Below, piece after piece: positions 1 to 9,410 of a stretch of DNA of 64,000 bases; the first letter of the stretch is position 1; each line of letters starts with the position of its first letter. The notes below the pieces were generated by a model. The model saw only the letters and a list, made by a program, of their open reading frames with translations. It was not told the origin of the DNA and searched no databases. The DNA comes from Molanna angustata (Eukaryota > Arthropoda > Insecta > Trichoptera > Molannidae). Position numbers and translations under genes: made by a program. The DNA is taken from positions 12,156,354 through 12,220,353 of the forward strand of contig OY754977.1 in assembly GCA_963576475.1 (NCBI GenBank). The letters run 5' to 3'.

Positions 1-620
1 TATACTTGAAGATGCCCTAACAAGGCGAAATAGCTATCGATCAATAAAAAATATATGTACGTAGAATCTAAAAAACTGTTTTATTTTTTAAATTGAATTA
101 AAAAAAACGAAGATATTGTAATTTTGATTGAATTCAAATATTGTCAATATAAAAGGTATTACTGTTATGTTTTGAAAAATCGAGCTTAAGGTCTGATGGC
201 ACATTCTCTTGATATATTAATATGCCACCTAAAAATTCCTTGGATGTTCAAATTAAACATATCTCTAATAATTATTCGATGAACTATTTCCGTGTCCCAA
301 TTTAATATACTAGTATTTAAGTTCCTTCCAATAAATAAAAGTTAGATAGAATATACATTAATCCGTGAGTATTAATTATTAGTATTTGTCTTAAAAAGTA
401 CCAAGAACCCATTACTTGATTGCCCCCAGGACATGTGTCTAAGGGTACGTATAAGGTATCCTTAAACACCCGCGCTTTAAGGTCAACAGTCTTAATGTTT
501 TAAAGTTTGGTATCCCTATAACAATAGGAGACAGGTGCAAAATACTTAGAAACAGGAAAGAAATATTCGATATTCCTGAAAATAATTGTATTGCAAGATG
601 TTCGTTAATGTTCATCCATA
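1..620. other. AT-rich non-coding flank
   Basis: No open frame of useful length and no recognisable repeat. It is simple AT-rich sequence upstream of the 77-bp tandem array, with nothing supportable in it. Confidence 0.5.
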
Positions 621-621
621 A

Positions 622-935
622 TTCTTAAACATTTTTTGCCTAATTTCTAATTCTATGGATTAGTGGAGTTATGATTTTATTTTTGAAATGTTTTTTTTTT
701 TCTTAAACATTTTTTGCCTAATTTCTAATTCTATGGATTAGTGTAGTTATGATTTTATTTTTGAAACGTTTTTTTTTTCTTAAACATTTTTTGCCTAATT
801 TCTAATTCTATGGATTAGTGGAGTTATGATTTTATTTTTGAAACGTTTTTTTTTTCTTAAACATTTTTTGCCTAATTTCTAATTCTATGGATTAGTGGAG
901 TTATGATTTTATTTTTGAAATGTTTTTTTTTTTTT
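622..935. repeat. Tandem array, four copies of a ~77-bp unit
   Basis: The word TCTTAAACATTTTTTGCC recurs at about 623, 701, 778 and 855, giving periods of 78, 77 and 77 bp. Each unit continues through TCTATGGATTAGTG and ATGATTTTATTTTTGAAA and ends in a run of 8-17 T. The units differ at only a few bases (GGAG/GTAG, AACG/AATG) and in T-run length, so the array is recent. It has no coding potential. The T-runs at unit ends could be seeds of slippage or traces of oligo-A tailed insertions. Confidence 0.9.
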
Positions 936-969
936 TTTTAATTTCTCAATATGTAGGTAAATAGCTTGA

Positions 970-1070
970 GAAACCACGTGGGTTACGCAGAATACAAATT
1001 TGGATTTATGCTTGGTTTTTATCTGTGCAAAACATCCTCGTCTCCCCTGAAATTTTTCTAGTTATAAGGT
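970..1070. repeat. Dispersed ~100-bp repeat family, copy A
   Basis: Shares a spaced set of words with segments at 2345-2440 and 21040-21145: ACGCAGAA or similar, AATTTGG then T-rich, GCTTGGTT, and TGCAAAAC followed by TCCTC. Similarity is judged by eye and is imperfect, so this is an old interspersed family of unknown class. Confidence 0.4.
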
Positions 1071-1159
1071 AATTTTATACCATGTAGATAGTACATACTA
1101 TCATCCTATGAGTTTCGTTATGATGTTTTTGTATGTATGGCGTATTTATCATCATCATC

Positions 1160-1700
1160 ATCATAACTGGCGCTACAGTCCGCTACAGACCCTGGCCTCC
1201 TCCAGAAATCGTCTCCATCCCTCCCTATCGACCGCTAGTCTTCTCCAATTTATTAGTTCCATTTCTCTTATATCGCACAGCACGTCGTCCAGCCATTTCA
1301 ACCTAGGTCTGCTTCTGCTTCTTCTGCCTCCGGGACAGGTGTCTAATACCTTTTTAGGAATAATACGGTCATCATCCATCCGACAAACATGTCCAAGCTA
1401 ACGTAGGCGCTAAGCACCAATAACATATTTTCGTCCTCTTTAGTCAGTGCCCAACATTCCGTTCCCTATGTCAGGACTGGTCGGAGAAGAGTTTTGTATA
1501 TAAGGACTTAAGGATTTCGCGAGATTAGTCTTGACTCGATATGTTCGAGTAGCCCGTAGTACATCTATTAGCCACTGCAAGCCTCGCATTGCTATATCAC
1601 TCGATATCGGTTGAAACGCCAAAAAATAAATAAAAAAAAGTCTCGCTTTAATTTCCAATGTTGATATTATTGTCCGAGGTGACCAATGATCCCAGGTAGG
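1160..1700 (-). pseudogene. Decayed non-LTR retrotransposon ORF2 tail
   Basis: Read on the minus strand, successive frames give the C-terminal signature of insect LINE ORF2 proteins downstream of the reverse transcriptase. A segment resembling ANRC and LYTKL comes first (about 1580-1480), then YGTECWALTKEDE, then RLRWLGHV-like residues. Last comes an open stretch at 1173-1379 with RIIPKKVL, GRRSRSRPRLKWLDDV and NWRRLAVDREGWRRFLEEA. Frameshifts and stops separate the pieces, so it is dead. It is the same family type as the better copy at the right end of the window (63532-64000). The catalytic YxDD part is absent, as expected for a 5'-truncated copy. Confidence 0.8.
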
Positions 1701-1719
1701 TGAAGAATACAACCGTTTA

Positions 1720-3500
1720 CATATTTAGTCTTGGAAGCATTAATCTTATGGCCAATATCATTTGCCGCACGATGTATGACATATTATTACGTATGGCTTA
1801 TCATGAGATATTGTGTCTTCTGTACATCCCAAACTATAATTTTAAATGACTTCATATCGATATCATATTATGTGTAATATTACAAACATAAAACTGATTG
1901 ATTTTCCATAGACATCGATAGCTACCTACATTTATTTTCTATGATTCATTAACAAAAATTTCCAAATACTCGCACGTTTTGTGAAATGTTAATTCTTTTT
2001 ATTTTTGATCAAAACAATAGAAATATGCAGTAAGGAATTGTCAACCTTTCCAGAAGAAAAAAAAATGTATATTTATAAACTATGTTATGGAGTTTTGTGT
2101 TGGTCACAGCCCACTCGTTTTAATAGGCAATATTAAACACTATTTCTATCCTTTTTGTGTATGGATACTCTCGAAAAAAATGACCACCCAACTATTGTAT
2201 AATATACCTGCCTAAATAATGTTATCTTTATCGTTATCTCATTTTGGCATAGTAAAAATTATGACCCTTTTTAGGTTTAAGTGTCTAAACCTATAGGTAT
2301 ATAGATTTGTATATACTACATAGGTATCGACAAACATTAGGAAAAATAACATGGGCTGCGCAAAACATCAATTTGGTTTTTGATTTGCTTGGTTCGTAGA
2401 TGCGCAAACCTTCCTCCATTACACAAAAAAATGTCAAGATATTTGCCGATATCTATATTTTTTTTAATCCTCACTACCCCAAAAGGATGAGTTACGAATT
2501 CGCAATTATATAGTTTTTTTCAATTGCAGATTATCAATTAGTATCATGCTGAGATTGTATTCTGAAAGTCTCATCACAATGAATCTGAGAGTGTGTGCTG
2601 TGTACTATAGGCTTATGTATAATACGGTGTGTTTTTTCTACTTTAACGATAATAGACTAAAGTAAGTACTCATTCGCAGTAGAGGAATATCTTATAGAAG
2701 CCGAAAATCTTGGCTTGCCTATGAATATTGTGTTAAAAAATTTAAGAAATTTATTTATTTGTTTTATTGAAACCATGCTGCAAGATTAAAAGTTAAACCG
2801 TTTGTAGATACGATTCTTTACAGGGCCACCAATGTAAATATTATTTTGGAATGTGATTTTAAAAATATATTTCATGGCCACTAAAATGAACAACGATGCT
2901 AAAAAATCATTAAATTTTCGACATTTTCCAATTTTCTTCCAGGGTTTGCCTCTGTTCGAAGGTGCTAGGTTCGCCCCTGTTCATTCGATTCATTACAAAT
3001 TTTGCGAATTTGCTAACACTCGCTTAAACCCCAATAGATGTTGAAGGATATCAGGATATCATATCTTAAGATGTTATTAAACTCCATAAGATAATTATAT
3101 CCATGATATGGGTAAACATGGATAGTTTTGATTCCGCCGGTTGACCAAACTGGCCTCCCTGATTTGGGGTTCTCGATTTTTTTAACTCTCAAATATTTCA
3201 AAGTGACCCCAAGCTCAGGAATCTTAAAATTTTATATTTTTATTTTAAAATTATAGGGGATATAAAAAATACGACAGCGAAATTAATAGTATGATCTGTA
3301 CCTACGTAAATCTCCATTTCCATTAATTTTTTGGTTAGGTTTAGTTAGTCTTTAGAATGTAAATTGGTTGCAGGAAATTTTTTTCTCAACACTTATTATT
3401 TGAGGTTAGGTAGGTATAAGTTTATTATGTATTCGCATTTGATCACATTTTCAATTAAAATATATATCAACATATTTTTTTTATAACCAAATACTGTTCA
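1720..3500. other. AT-rich non-coding DNA
   Basis: No coding sequence recognised. It contains copy B of the dispersed repeat (2345-2440) and short fortuitous frames only. Confidence 0.4.
2345..2470. repeat. Dispersed ~100-bp repeat family, copy B
   Basis: Contains GCGCAAAACATC, AATTTGGTTTTTG, TTGCTTGGTT and TGCGCAAACCTTCCTCC, in the same order as copies at about 970 and 21040. Its tail, TCAAGATATTTGCCGATATC, is echoed at 3978-4005 (TCAAGATATTTGTCGATGTC). Class unknown. Confidence 0.4.
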
Positions 3501-3510
3501 ATATACAATA

Positions 3511-3689
3511 TGTCCTATTCTGATTCGTTTAAATTTATCCGTCTGAATTTTAGTACATGAGAAATGTCAAAAAGTTGACTGCATTTATACGGGACTCTAT
3601 TACGTCACACCGCGCGGATGAAATCCTTTTACACAAGTCGCCCTTTGGTTATAGACGTTTTCTTAGTGTGAAACGAATCAGAATTGGAC
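3511..3689. mobile_element. Short TIR element (MITE), 179 bp
   Basis: The left end GTCCTATTCTGATTCGTTT (from 3512) and the reverse complement of the right end, GTCCAATTCTGATTCGTTT, match at 18 of 19 positions. The ends are flanked by TAT/TA on both sides (3509-3511 and 3690-3692), compatible with a 2-3 bp target duplication. The interior has no coding capacity. TA-type flanks suggest a Tc1/mariner-related or similar non-autonomous element, but the superfamily is an inference. Confidence 0.65.
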
Positions 3690-4027
3690 TATATCTTAAA
3701 ACTAACAATCATATGTATACTAAAAGTATCCATTGAAAGAGTAAGTCTCGTGTTCAGTGGAGGAATAGCGTAACACAAAATTATGTGAAAAAAAATTCTA
3801 CTTAATATTACTTATACACATTTTTAACACTATTTATAATTTTTCATGTTGATATTCTCGAGTTTAATGTCAATTTTGACAGCAAGTCAAAATGACCTGT
3901 CGTTTCTTTTTTAGGGTCTAGTCACTTTTTGTTTTTGTTTTGCTTGAGCGCGAATTGTCCCTCAGTACGTCGAAAATTATCAAGATATTTGTCGATGTCT
4001 ATACGTCAATCGAAGTAATATAAATTT

Positions 4028-4135
4028 GTAATTTATTTATTTATTTAACTTTTTGTAAATAATATAAATAAATATAATGCACACTGGCAGGCTTATTGCC
4101 ATTAGGTTATTTCTTCCAACCAACCAGATTACAGA
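4028..4135 (-). mobile_element. Truncated retroelement 3' end, copy 1
   Basis: On the minus strand it reads ATCTGGTTGGTTGGAAGAAA, then a GGCAATAAGCCTGCCAGTG-like core, then an A-rich tail with TAAA repeats. The same ~100-bp sequence occurs on the plus strand at 38441-38547 and 61741-61850. The conserved core with a variable TAAA tail is the pattern of 5'-truncated LINE (or LINE-derived SINE) 3' ends. Confidence 0.7.
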
Positions 4136-4560
4136 GTGACAGAATTATACATGTACATCAACAAAAAATGAAAGCTTAAAAATCACAAAGTAAATATACC
4201 AAGATAAAAAAAAACAGGAAAAAAGGATTGGGAAGGAACAAGAAGAGGAAATGAAGATCAGGTGTTTAGGGATAAATATTCATTATTTAGTAAATATTAC
4301 GTAGCAAAGGGAAGGAAGGAAAAGGAGAGGGATCAGGTATTTTCGGAGAGATATACCTGCTTTAGTCTTTTCTTAATTAATGATAACGATCCACGTATAA
4401 ACAGATTTCAATATGTATTGTATAATATTAGTACACTTTTCCTACGATTGTTTCAATTATTTTTAGTCCGAGTGATAGTAACAGTTTCGATCATTTTTTA
4501 ATGGCTGTTTTTTTATATTTCCTTCCTAATTGAAAATGGGTATTTGTTTATTTATTTTTT

Positions 4561-4950
4561 AAGAGGACAACATACAGCGTATAATAAATTAAGAGGACAA
4601 CATACAGCGTATAATAAATTAAGAGGACAACATACAGCGTATAATAAATTAAGAGGACAACATACAGCGTATAATAAATTAAGAGGACAACATACAGCGT
4701 ATAATAAATTAAGAGGACAACATACAGCGTATAATAAATTAAGAGGACAACATACAGCGTATAATAAATTAAGAGGACAACATACAGCGTATAATAAATT
4801 AAGAGGACAACATACAGCGTATAATAAATTAAGAGGACAACATACAGCGTATAATAAATTAAGAGGACAACATACAGCGTATAAAAAATTAAGAGGACAA
4901 CATACAGCGTATAATAAATTAAGAGGACAACATACAGCGTATAATAAATT
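4561..4950. repeat. Minisatellite, 13 units of 30 bp
   Basis: Thirteen head-to-tail units of a 30-bp sequence (AAGAGGACAACATACAGCGT followed by ATAATAAATT). All are identical except one T-to-A change in unit 11, near 4885. Because 30 is divisible by three, one forward frame stays open and would encode a 10-residue repeat, LRGQHTAYNK, inside an open frame from 4544 to 4972. I see no signal peptide, splice context or homologue, so I treat the frame as a by-product of the repeat. Near-perfect identity means recent expansion or homogenisation. Confidence 0.97.
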
Positions 4951-5000
4951 ATATAAAATAAATATGATTTAAGTAATCATCTTTATTTTATATAATTTAT
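4944..5000. repeat. 26-bp stem hairpin abutting the minisatellite
   Basis: Arms 4944-4969 and 4975-5000 are reverse complements over 26 positions with one mismatch, around a 5-nt loop (TAAGT). The left arm begins inside the last 30-bp unit. The stem is almost pure A/T. It could be a cruciform, a transposon end structure or a chance AT palindrome grown from the array edge. Confidence 0.8.
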
Positions 5001-5414
5001 AAAAAAAAAAGTTCATACATTCGCGGAAGCTTGGGAGTGATTTCGCGGAAGCTTAGGAGTGATTTGATTTGATTTTGGAAAGTTAACTAGTCTCTTTCTA
5101 TGGCTCTGAAATAAAAATCACGCCAGAGATTGGATTTATGACAGGTATTATGGCGGACATTGGGATCTGGTTGATCTGTTTTGTGTGAGCCTATTTTTTT
5201 GTTGTGATAATGATTGTGATTGCAGAAAGTTGAGATTGTGTACATATTTTATTGTGGAACGGGAAAAATCACCTGGTTCATAATTGCATATAATTGTCAA
5301 TATAAATTGTAAACTGCTAGCCCTAGAACAGGATTTCCTAGTTGGGCAGCAGTAATCTACTTATGTATTGTTGTCATTATAAATATGGTGTGATAAATAA
5401 ATAAATAAATAAAA

Positions 5415-5720
5415 TAAATTAGCTAACAATAAATTAGAAGAAAGACAATTGAGATGGTATGGTCACTTATTAAGAAGACCCGAGGATCACATTGTGAACC
5501 AGGCTATGGACGTAGACATCCCCCGATCAACGAATAGGGGAAGACCAAAAAATACATGGATGGCGCAAAGGAGTTCACAATTGATGAAACAAGAATTAAC
5601 ATCGGAGGCGGCCCAGAGCCGAAGAGTGTACATCCTGAAGACGAGGAGAGCTGACCCCAACAGTCTTCATCGACGATAAGTTGGGAAGAGGCCAGGAAGA
5701 AGAAGAAGAAGAAGAAAGAT
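5415..5720 (+). pseudogene. Decayed LINE ORF2 C-terminal tail
   Basis: An open stretch from about 5415 gives LANNKLEERQLRWYGHLLRR, then PEDHIV, NRGRPKNTWM and, after the stop region, an (AAG)n run at 5697-5717. The order RLRWYGH ... GRPKxxW ... tail is diagnostic of the C-terminus of many insect non-LTR retrotransposons. No reverse transcriptase domain precedes it, so it is a truncated copy. Confidence 0.75.
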
Positions 5721-5974
5721 GATTCAAGTAAATATTAATGCCAATTACATGTTTTCACTGGAGTTACTGTAGTATTCTAAGATAAGTTAGGAATAGCTAC
5801 ATATTATGGTGAGATATTGTGTGAAATTGTATATTTAAATATGTTGAGTAAGATTATGAGGATGAAATTTTAAGTCTGATACATTTTTTAAATGTGGGGG
5901 CGCTTAGTAAGAATATGTCGAACTCTTGGAAATGCCTATTGTATGTATTACAGATTCTGTAAATTGTTGCATGT

Positions 5975-6388
5975 TGAAAAAGGTAAGTTTGGCACCTGGG
6001 AGTGGTTGAGTTTACCAGTGTGCATCCTCTTTATAGGTGAAAATTGCACATTTTAACATTATTTCAATACCTATATGTAATTTGTACTTGTATATTATTT
6101 GTATTGTACCTACCTATAAAATCTGTCCGTTTGTGTGATGTGTAGGTACTTACTGCTACTGAGATATATAAAAAAAAGAAAAATATTTTTTTTCATACAT
6201 CTTCTCGGATGTGCGTTGAACAAATTACCAAGTTTCATTGTAATCAGATGGATGTTATAAGAGCACAAAAAGGACTTACAAAGATACAAATAATGATACT
6301 AAAAACTGCGATTTTCACCTACCTATATAGAAAGGGGATGCGCACTGGTATACGCAACCACTCCCAGGTGACATACTTACCTTTTTCA
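5975..6388. mobile_element. 414-bp element with long imperfect terminal inverted repeats
   Basis: The left end from 5975 (TGAAAAAGGTAAGT, CACCTGGGAGTGGTTG, TACCAGTG, GCATCC, AGGTGAAAAT) reappears as the reverse complement of the right end up to 6388 in the same order. The inverted repeat is about 75 bp with scattered mismatches, and a second inner match (TATTATTTGTAT) follows. A short open frame at 6209-6430 overlaps the right half and looks fortuitous. It is probably a MITE or foldback element; I could not define a target duplication. Confidence 0.7.
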
Positions 6389-6399
6389 TACCTATATTC

Positions 6400-6835
6400 A
6401 ATAAGGAAGGATACATTAAAAAGCCATTAAAAATTAATTGCTACTTGATTTATTTGAAATGAATTTTTGGTCATAATACCTATACGCTTTTGTTTTTTTT
6501 ATTTTTATTTTCTTCACACCTAGAAATGCGCGTTTGATACCTACAATGTGAATTGAATTGAAATCGAAAATTTAATATTAAAAAAATTAAATAATATTAT
6601 GAAAAACTGAAATACAATAGGTATAGAAGTATGAACTTATAGGTATTTTTTTGAAACATCTCAATTATTCAATGTAAAAAATATTATAAACTGTTGGTTC
6701 GATATATGAATTTTTTTCGCATAGATTATGAATTTGGGACTAAGTATGTACCTACCGATTTAAATATTGTGTAAAATAATAACACTTTTTGTACGAATGT
6801 AGGTATGCATTAGTACCTACGTATTTAATAATATA
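6400..6835. other. AT-rich non-coding DNA upstream of the GC island
   Basis: No gene or repeat recognised. It ends in a short GT-rich run at 6837-6850. Confidence 0.4.
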
Positions 6836-6839
6836 ATGT

Positions 6840-7075
6840 GTGTGTGTGTATATTGGCAGATTGGCGGGTTGTAGCGGGACGAGCGGGACGAAGAGGGAAT
6901 ATTGGGGTTGTCTGGCTCGGTGGAGGTACGGCGGGTGCGGAAGGATAGCGGTAGGGCGTGGGGAGGGGGGGGGGGCGGCCGCCGAGGGGTGCCGCTCTCG
7001 CGGACACAAACCCGACAGTCAACCACGGACGGTCGAGAGTGTTATACGTTGCGTTTGTAGTGCGAACAGCTTACG
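6840..7075 (+). promoter_or_regulatory. GC/CpG-rich block, candidate mex-3 promoter or 5' exon
   Basis: This stretch is strongly GC- and CpG-rich (G run around 6960-6975, GGCGGCCGCC, CTCTCGCGGAC), while the DNA on both sides is about 70% A/T. It lies about 570-800 bp upstream of the MEX-3 start codon, a normal place for a CpG-rich promoter or untranslated first exon. Overlapping frames on both strands here are composition effects. No TATA box or initiator could be fixed by eye, so the role is inferred from composition and position. Confidence 0.45.
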
Positions 7076-7643
7076 CATTTGAAAAAAAAATATTCTCGAA
7101 TAAATAAAATTAATAATAATACCACGTTGATCGTATTAACTTGACAAGACACCACACTGTCGCTCCATATAATAATATAATCAAAAATTAAACGTTTTAT
7201 ACTATAAAATATATTTTTATACGCCCAGGATAATCTTAAAAATTTATCTAATAAATAATTATTAAATGATTTTATACGTATATCGTAAACATTCGGCATA
7301 TTTATATTATAATTAATTAAATAATATAAGAACTTTTGTATTATCTCCCATGGATATATATCTAGTGGGGAGATTTAAAAATACATAAAATAATTATTTA
7401 AATACAATTTTATACATCGATAATAATCAAAAGGTTGTTTCTTGTGTTGAGACTACTGCGGAGTTTGAAAAATATCGTAGATATTTCGTAATTGATTATA
7501 AATAAATAAATATTTATTAACATTTGCCGGTGTTGTTGTTGCAAGGACAGTTTGGTTCGTCGCGAGATTTGCCGAAAACATCTTTGACAGTTGATTTAGG
7601 CCGGTTCGATCTCTCCCGAAGAACTAACTTGTGGTGATACGAA
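7076..7643 (+). other. Probable mex-3 5' untranslated/proximal region
   Basis: AT-rich up to about 7530, then more balanced sequence up to the ATG at 7644. An in-frame TGA at 7635-7637 shows the open frame cannot extend upstream of the chosen start. A TTGTTGTTGCAAG|GACAG sequence near 7545 looks like a weak splice acceptor, so an untranslated upstream exon in the GC-rich block is possible but unproven. Confidence 0.4.
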
Positions 7644-7896
7644 ATGGTTTTCACGGACACAATGCAGTCTAGCCTGTTCCCGGAGGGTGGTTCTCTGGTC
7701 GAGGAGAGGGCACTTCAGCTGGCACTCGAGTTATCCCTCTTGGGTCTCGGAGAACCGGTGGCACCCCAGAGTCCACCGCTCGGCTTCTCCTGTCCGCAGA
7801 ACGGCCTCGACGACCGCATCAAGAAGTCACAGAATATGACAGAGTGTGTTCCTGTGCCGTCTTCGGAACATGTAGCCGAGATCGTTGGAAGACAAG
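7644..7896 (+). CDS. mex-3: MEX-3 family KH-domain RNA-binding protein, first coding exon
   Basis: The exon encodes 84 residues plus the first base of codon 85. Residues 22-36 ([15 protein letters not shown]) match the conserved N-terminal block of animal MEX3 proteins. Residues 66-84 ([19 protein letters not shown]) are the hallmark start of the first KH domain. The GXXG nucleic-acid-binding loop is G82-R83-Q84-G85, and the GT donor at 7897 (CAAG|GTATGG) cuts after the first base of the G85 codon (phase 1). Start choice: an in-frame TGA directly precedes Met1. Met7 (MQSSLF, 7662) resembles the start of vertebrate MEX3B and is the alternative. The family binds mRNA through two KH domains to control translation and stability in early development; vertebrate members also have a RING finger. 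The rest of KH1, KH2 and any RING lie beyond this window. Confidence 0.93.
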
Positions 7897-7940
7897 GTAT
7901 GGATCATATAAGTCATCTTTTTTGAGGAATGCCTCAGGTT

Positions 7941-8015
7941 CCATTTGCAAACGTCAAGAGTTTATCTATGATCCATGGGGATGTCCTCGCATCCATTTGC
8001 AAACGTCAAAAGTTC
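7941..8015 (+). repeat. Short direct repeat just inside the intron
   Basis: CCATTTGCAAACGTCAA occurs at 7941 and again at 7993, 52 bp apart, with AGAGTT/AAGTTC following. The copies lie 45-115 bp downstream of the exon donor. They may be intronic protein-binding sites or the remnant of a small duplication. Confidence 0.75.
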
Positions 8016-8019
8016 ATTC

Positions 8020-9379
8020 TTTTGCATGTGTTGGTGGATTTAAATGCTTCTTTTATGTAACTACACCGTGGATCTGTTTTTTCTTCTTGGGAAGCTGAGG
8101 TCCAACTGTCTTCATCTTTTCGATGGTCTGACTTTAAATGCCGTAACATTCATTGTTTTTTTTCATTCAGTCTTAGGAACAACCCTCGTTTTTGATAGCA
8201 TGCAATGCATTGTGAGGCATGCAATTTTATGTTATGTCTTGGTTCATTATTTTTAAAAAGTAACTTTTGCTCTCGTTTTGAATTTATAAAATTACCTACA
8301 CACTTTCATGATTATTATATTATATCAACTAGTTTCGATGAAGATGTTTTCTTTGGGATGATCACTATTTTATATACACACGCAGTAGACAAAAGTTATC
8401 CAAAGATAAAGTTTTCTGTTTATAAATTTGTCTTGTTCCAATGTGGCATAAAAAAGATTTCAGTTTATATAGATGAAATTATTGGTTTTAACTATTACCG
8501 AATTAAATTAAGTCCAGGTACCACAATGTTCATACATAAATGGTCGTGTGTTCATTTTATTTATCTATTTTGTATGTAGTTTATATTTGTCATAAAAGTA
8601 AGGAGGAAATGATTTAATACAGACATTATAATAGTATGCATACGTACAAATTGCATTTTATCTTTGTATTTAAAGACATAGTTAGTTTTATTATACACTG
8701 TGGACATGTGTAAATTATAAAATATTATCAATTGGTATTTTGTATAGGTATATATTATTTACGTTGTTTTTAATTTTTGCTTATGTTTTATCAAATATTT
8801 GAGAATATTTTCTTGAACGTTCTATGGTACCGTGTAATTTATTTACGGATTGAATTGTTAAATTAGACTTTATTGAGATTGCATCCATTATTGTCATTGT
8901 TTAATGCATTTTATATTGTACGTTTGATGTCGTAGAAATTTGTAAGATATATAGAATATTTCAATTCGCGCCATATTTTAATGGAATGAGCAGGATGTTT
9001 ATATCTACAAACATAGTTAAACACATGGTAATTTCTACGGGTAGTTGAACTTTTCATGCTGTAGTTTCATATTATGCATTAAATAATTATCTTTTGTTAA
9101 TTTTATTGTTTTATATTAATAGTTATTGGTTTTATTTGAATCATTTTGCTGGCCAAGCTATTAGGAATACTCGACAATTTTCATGTAATTTATCTGCAAT
9201 TAAATATTCTTAAAAAATCGAATGTCATCAAAATGTATCGTTCTTGTTTTCGGTATATTTCGAGAAGTATTTAATTTTTCTCTCTAATTTATTTATTATT
9301 TTACTGTACTAACATAATTTCAACGCGATTTTTCTTTGTTATTATGTAATTTTTGTATTAATATTAATTTAAATGCTTC

Positions 9380-9410
<31 letters not shown>

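Noticed and set aside
4544..4972. 142-codon frame with LRGQHTAYNK repeats as a real protein
   Set aside because: The frame exists only because the 30-bp unit is divisible by three; there is no domain, signal or flanking coding sequence.
6752..7082. Proline/glycine-rich frames on both strands at 6752-7082
   Set aside because: All frames in this GC-rich block are open because of composition; no conserved motif.
7844..8579. Chain of open frames directly downstream of the mex-3 exon as additional coding sequence
   Set aside because: They are in other frames or beyond the donor, AT-biased, and lack the expected KH1 continuation.
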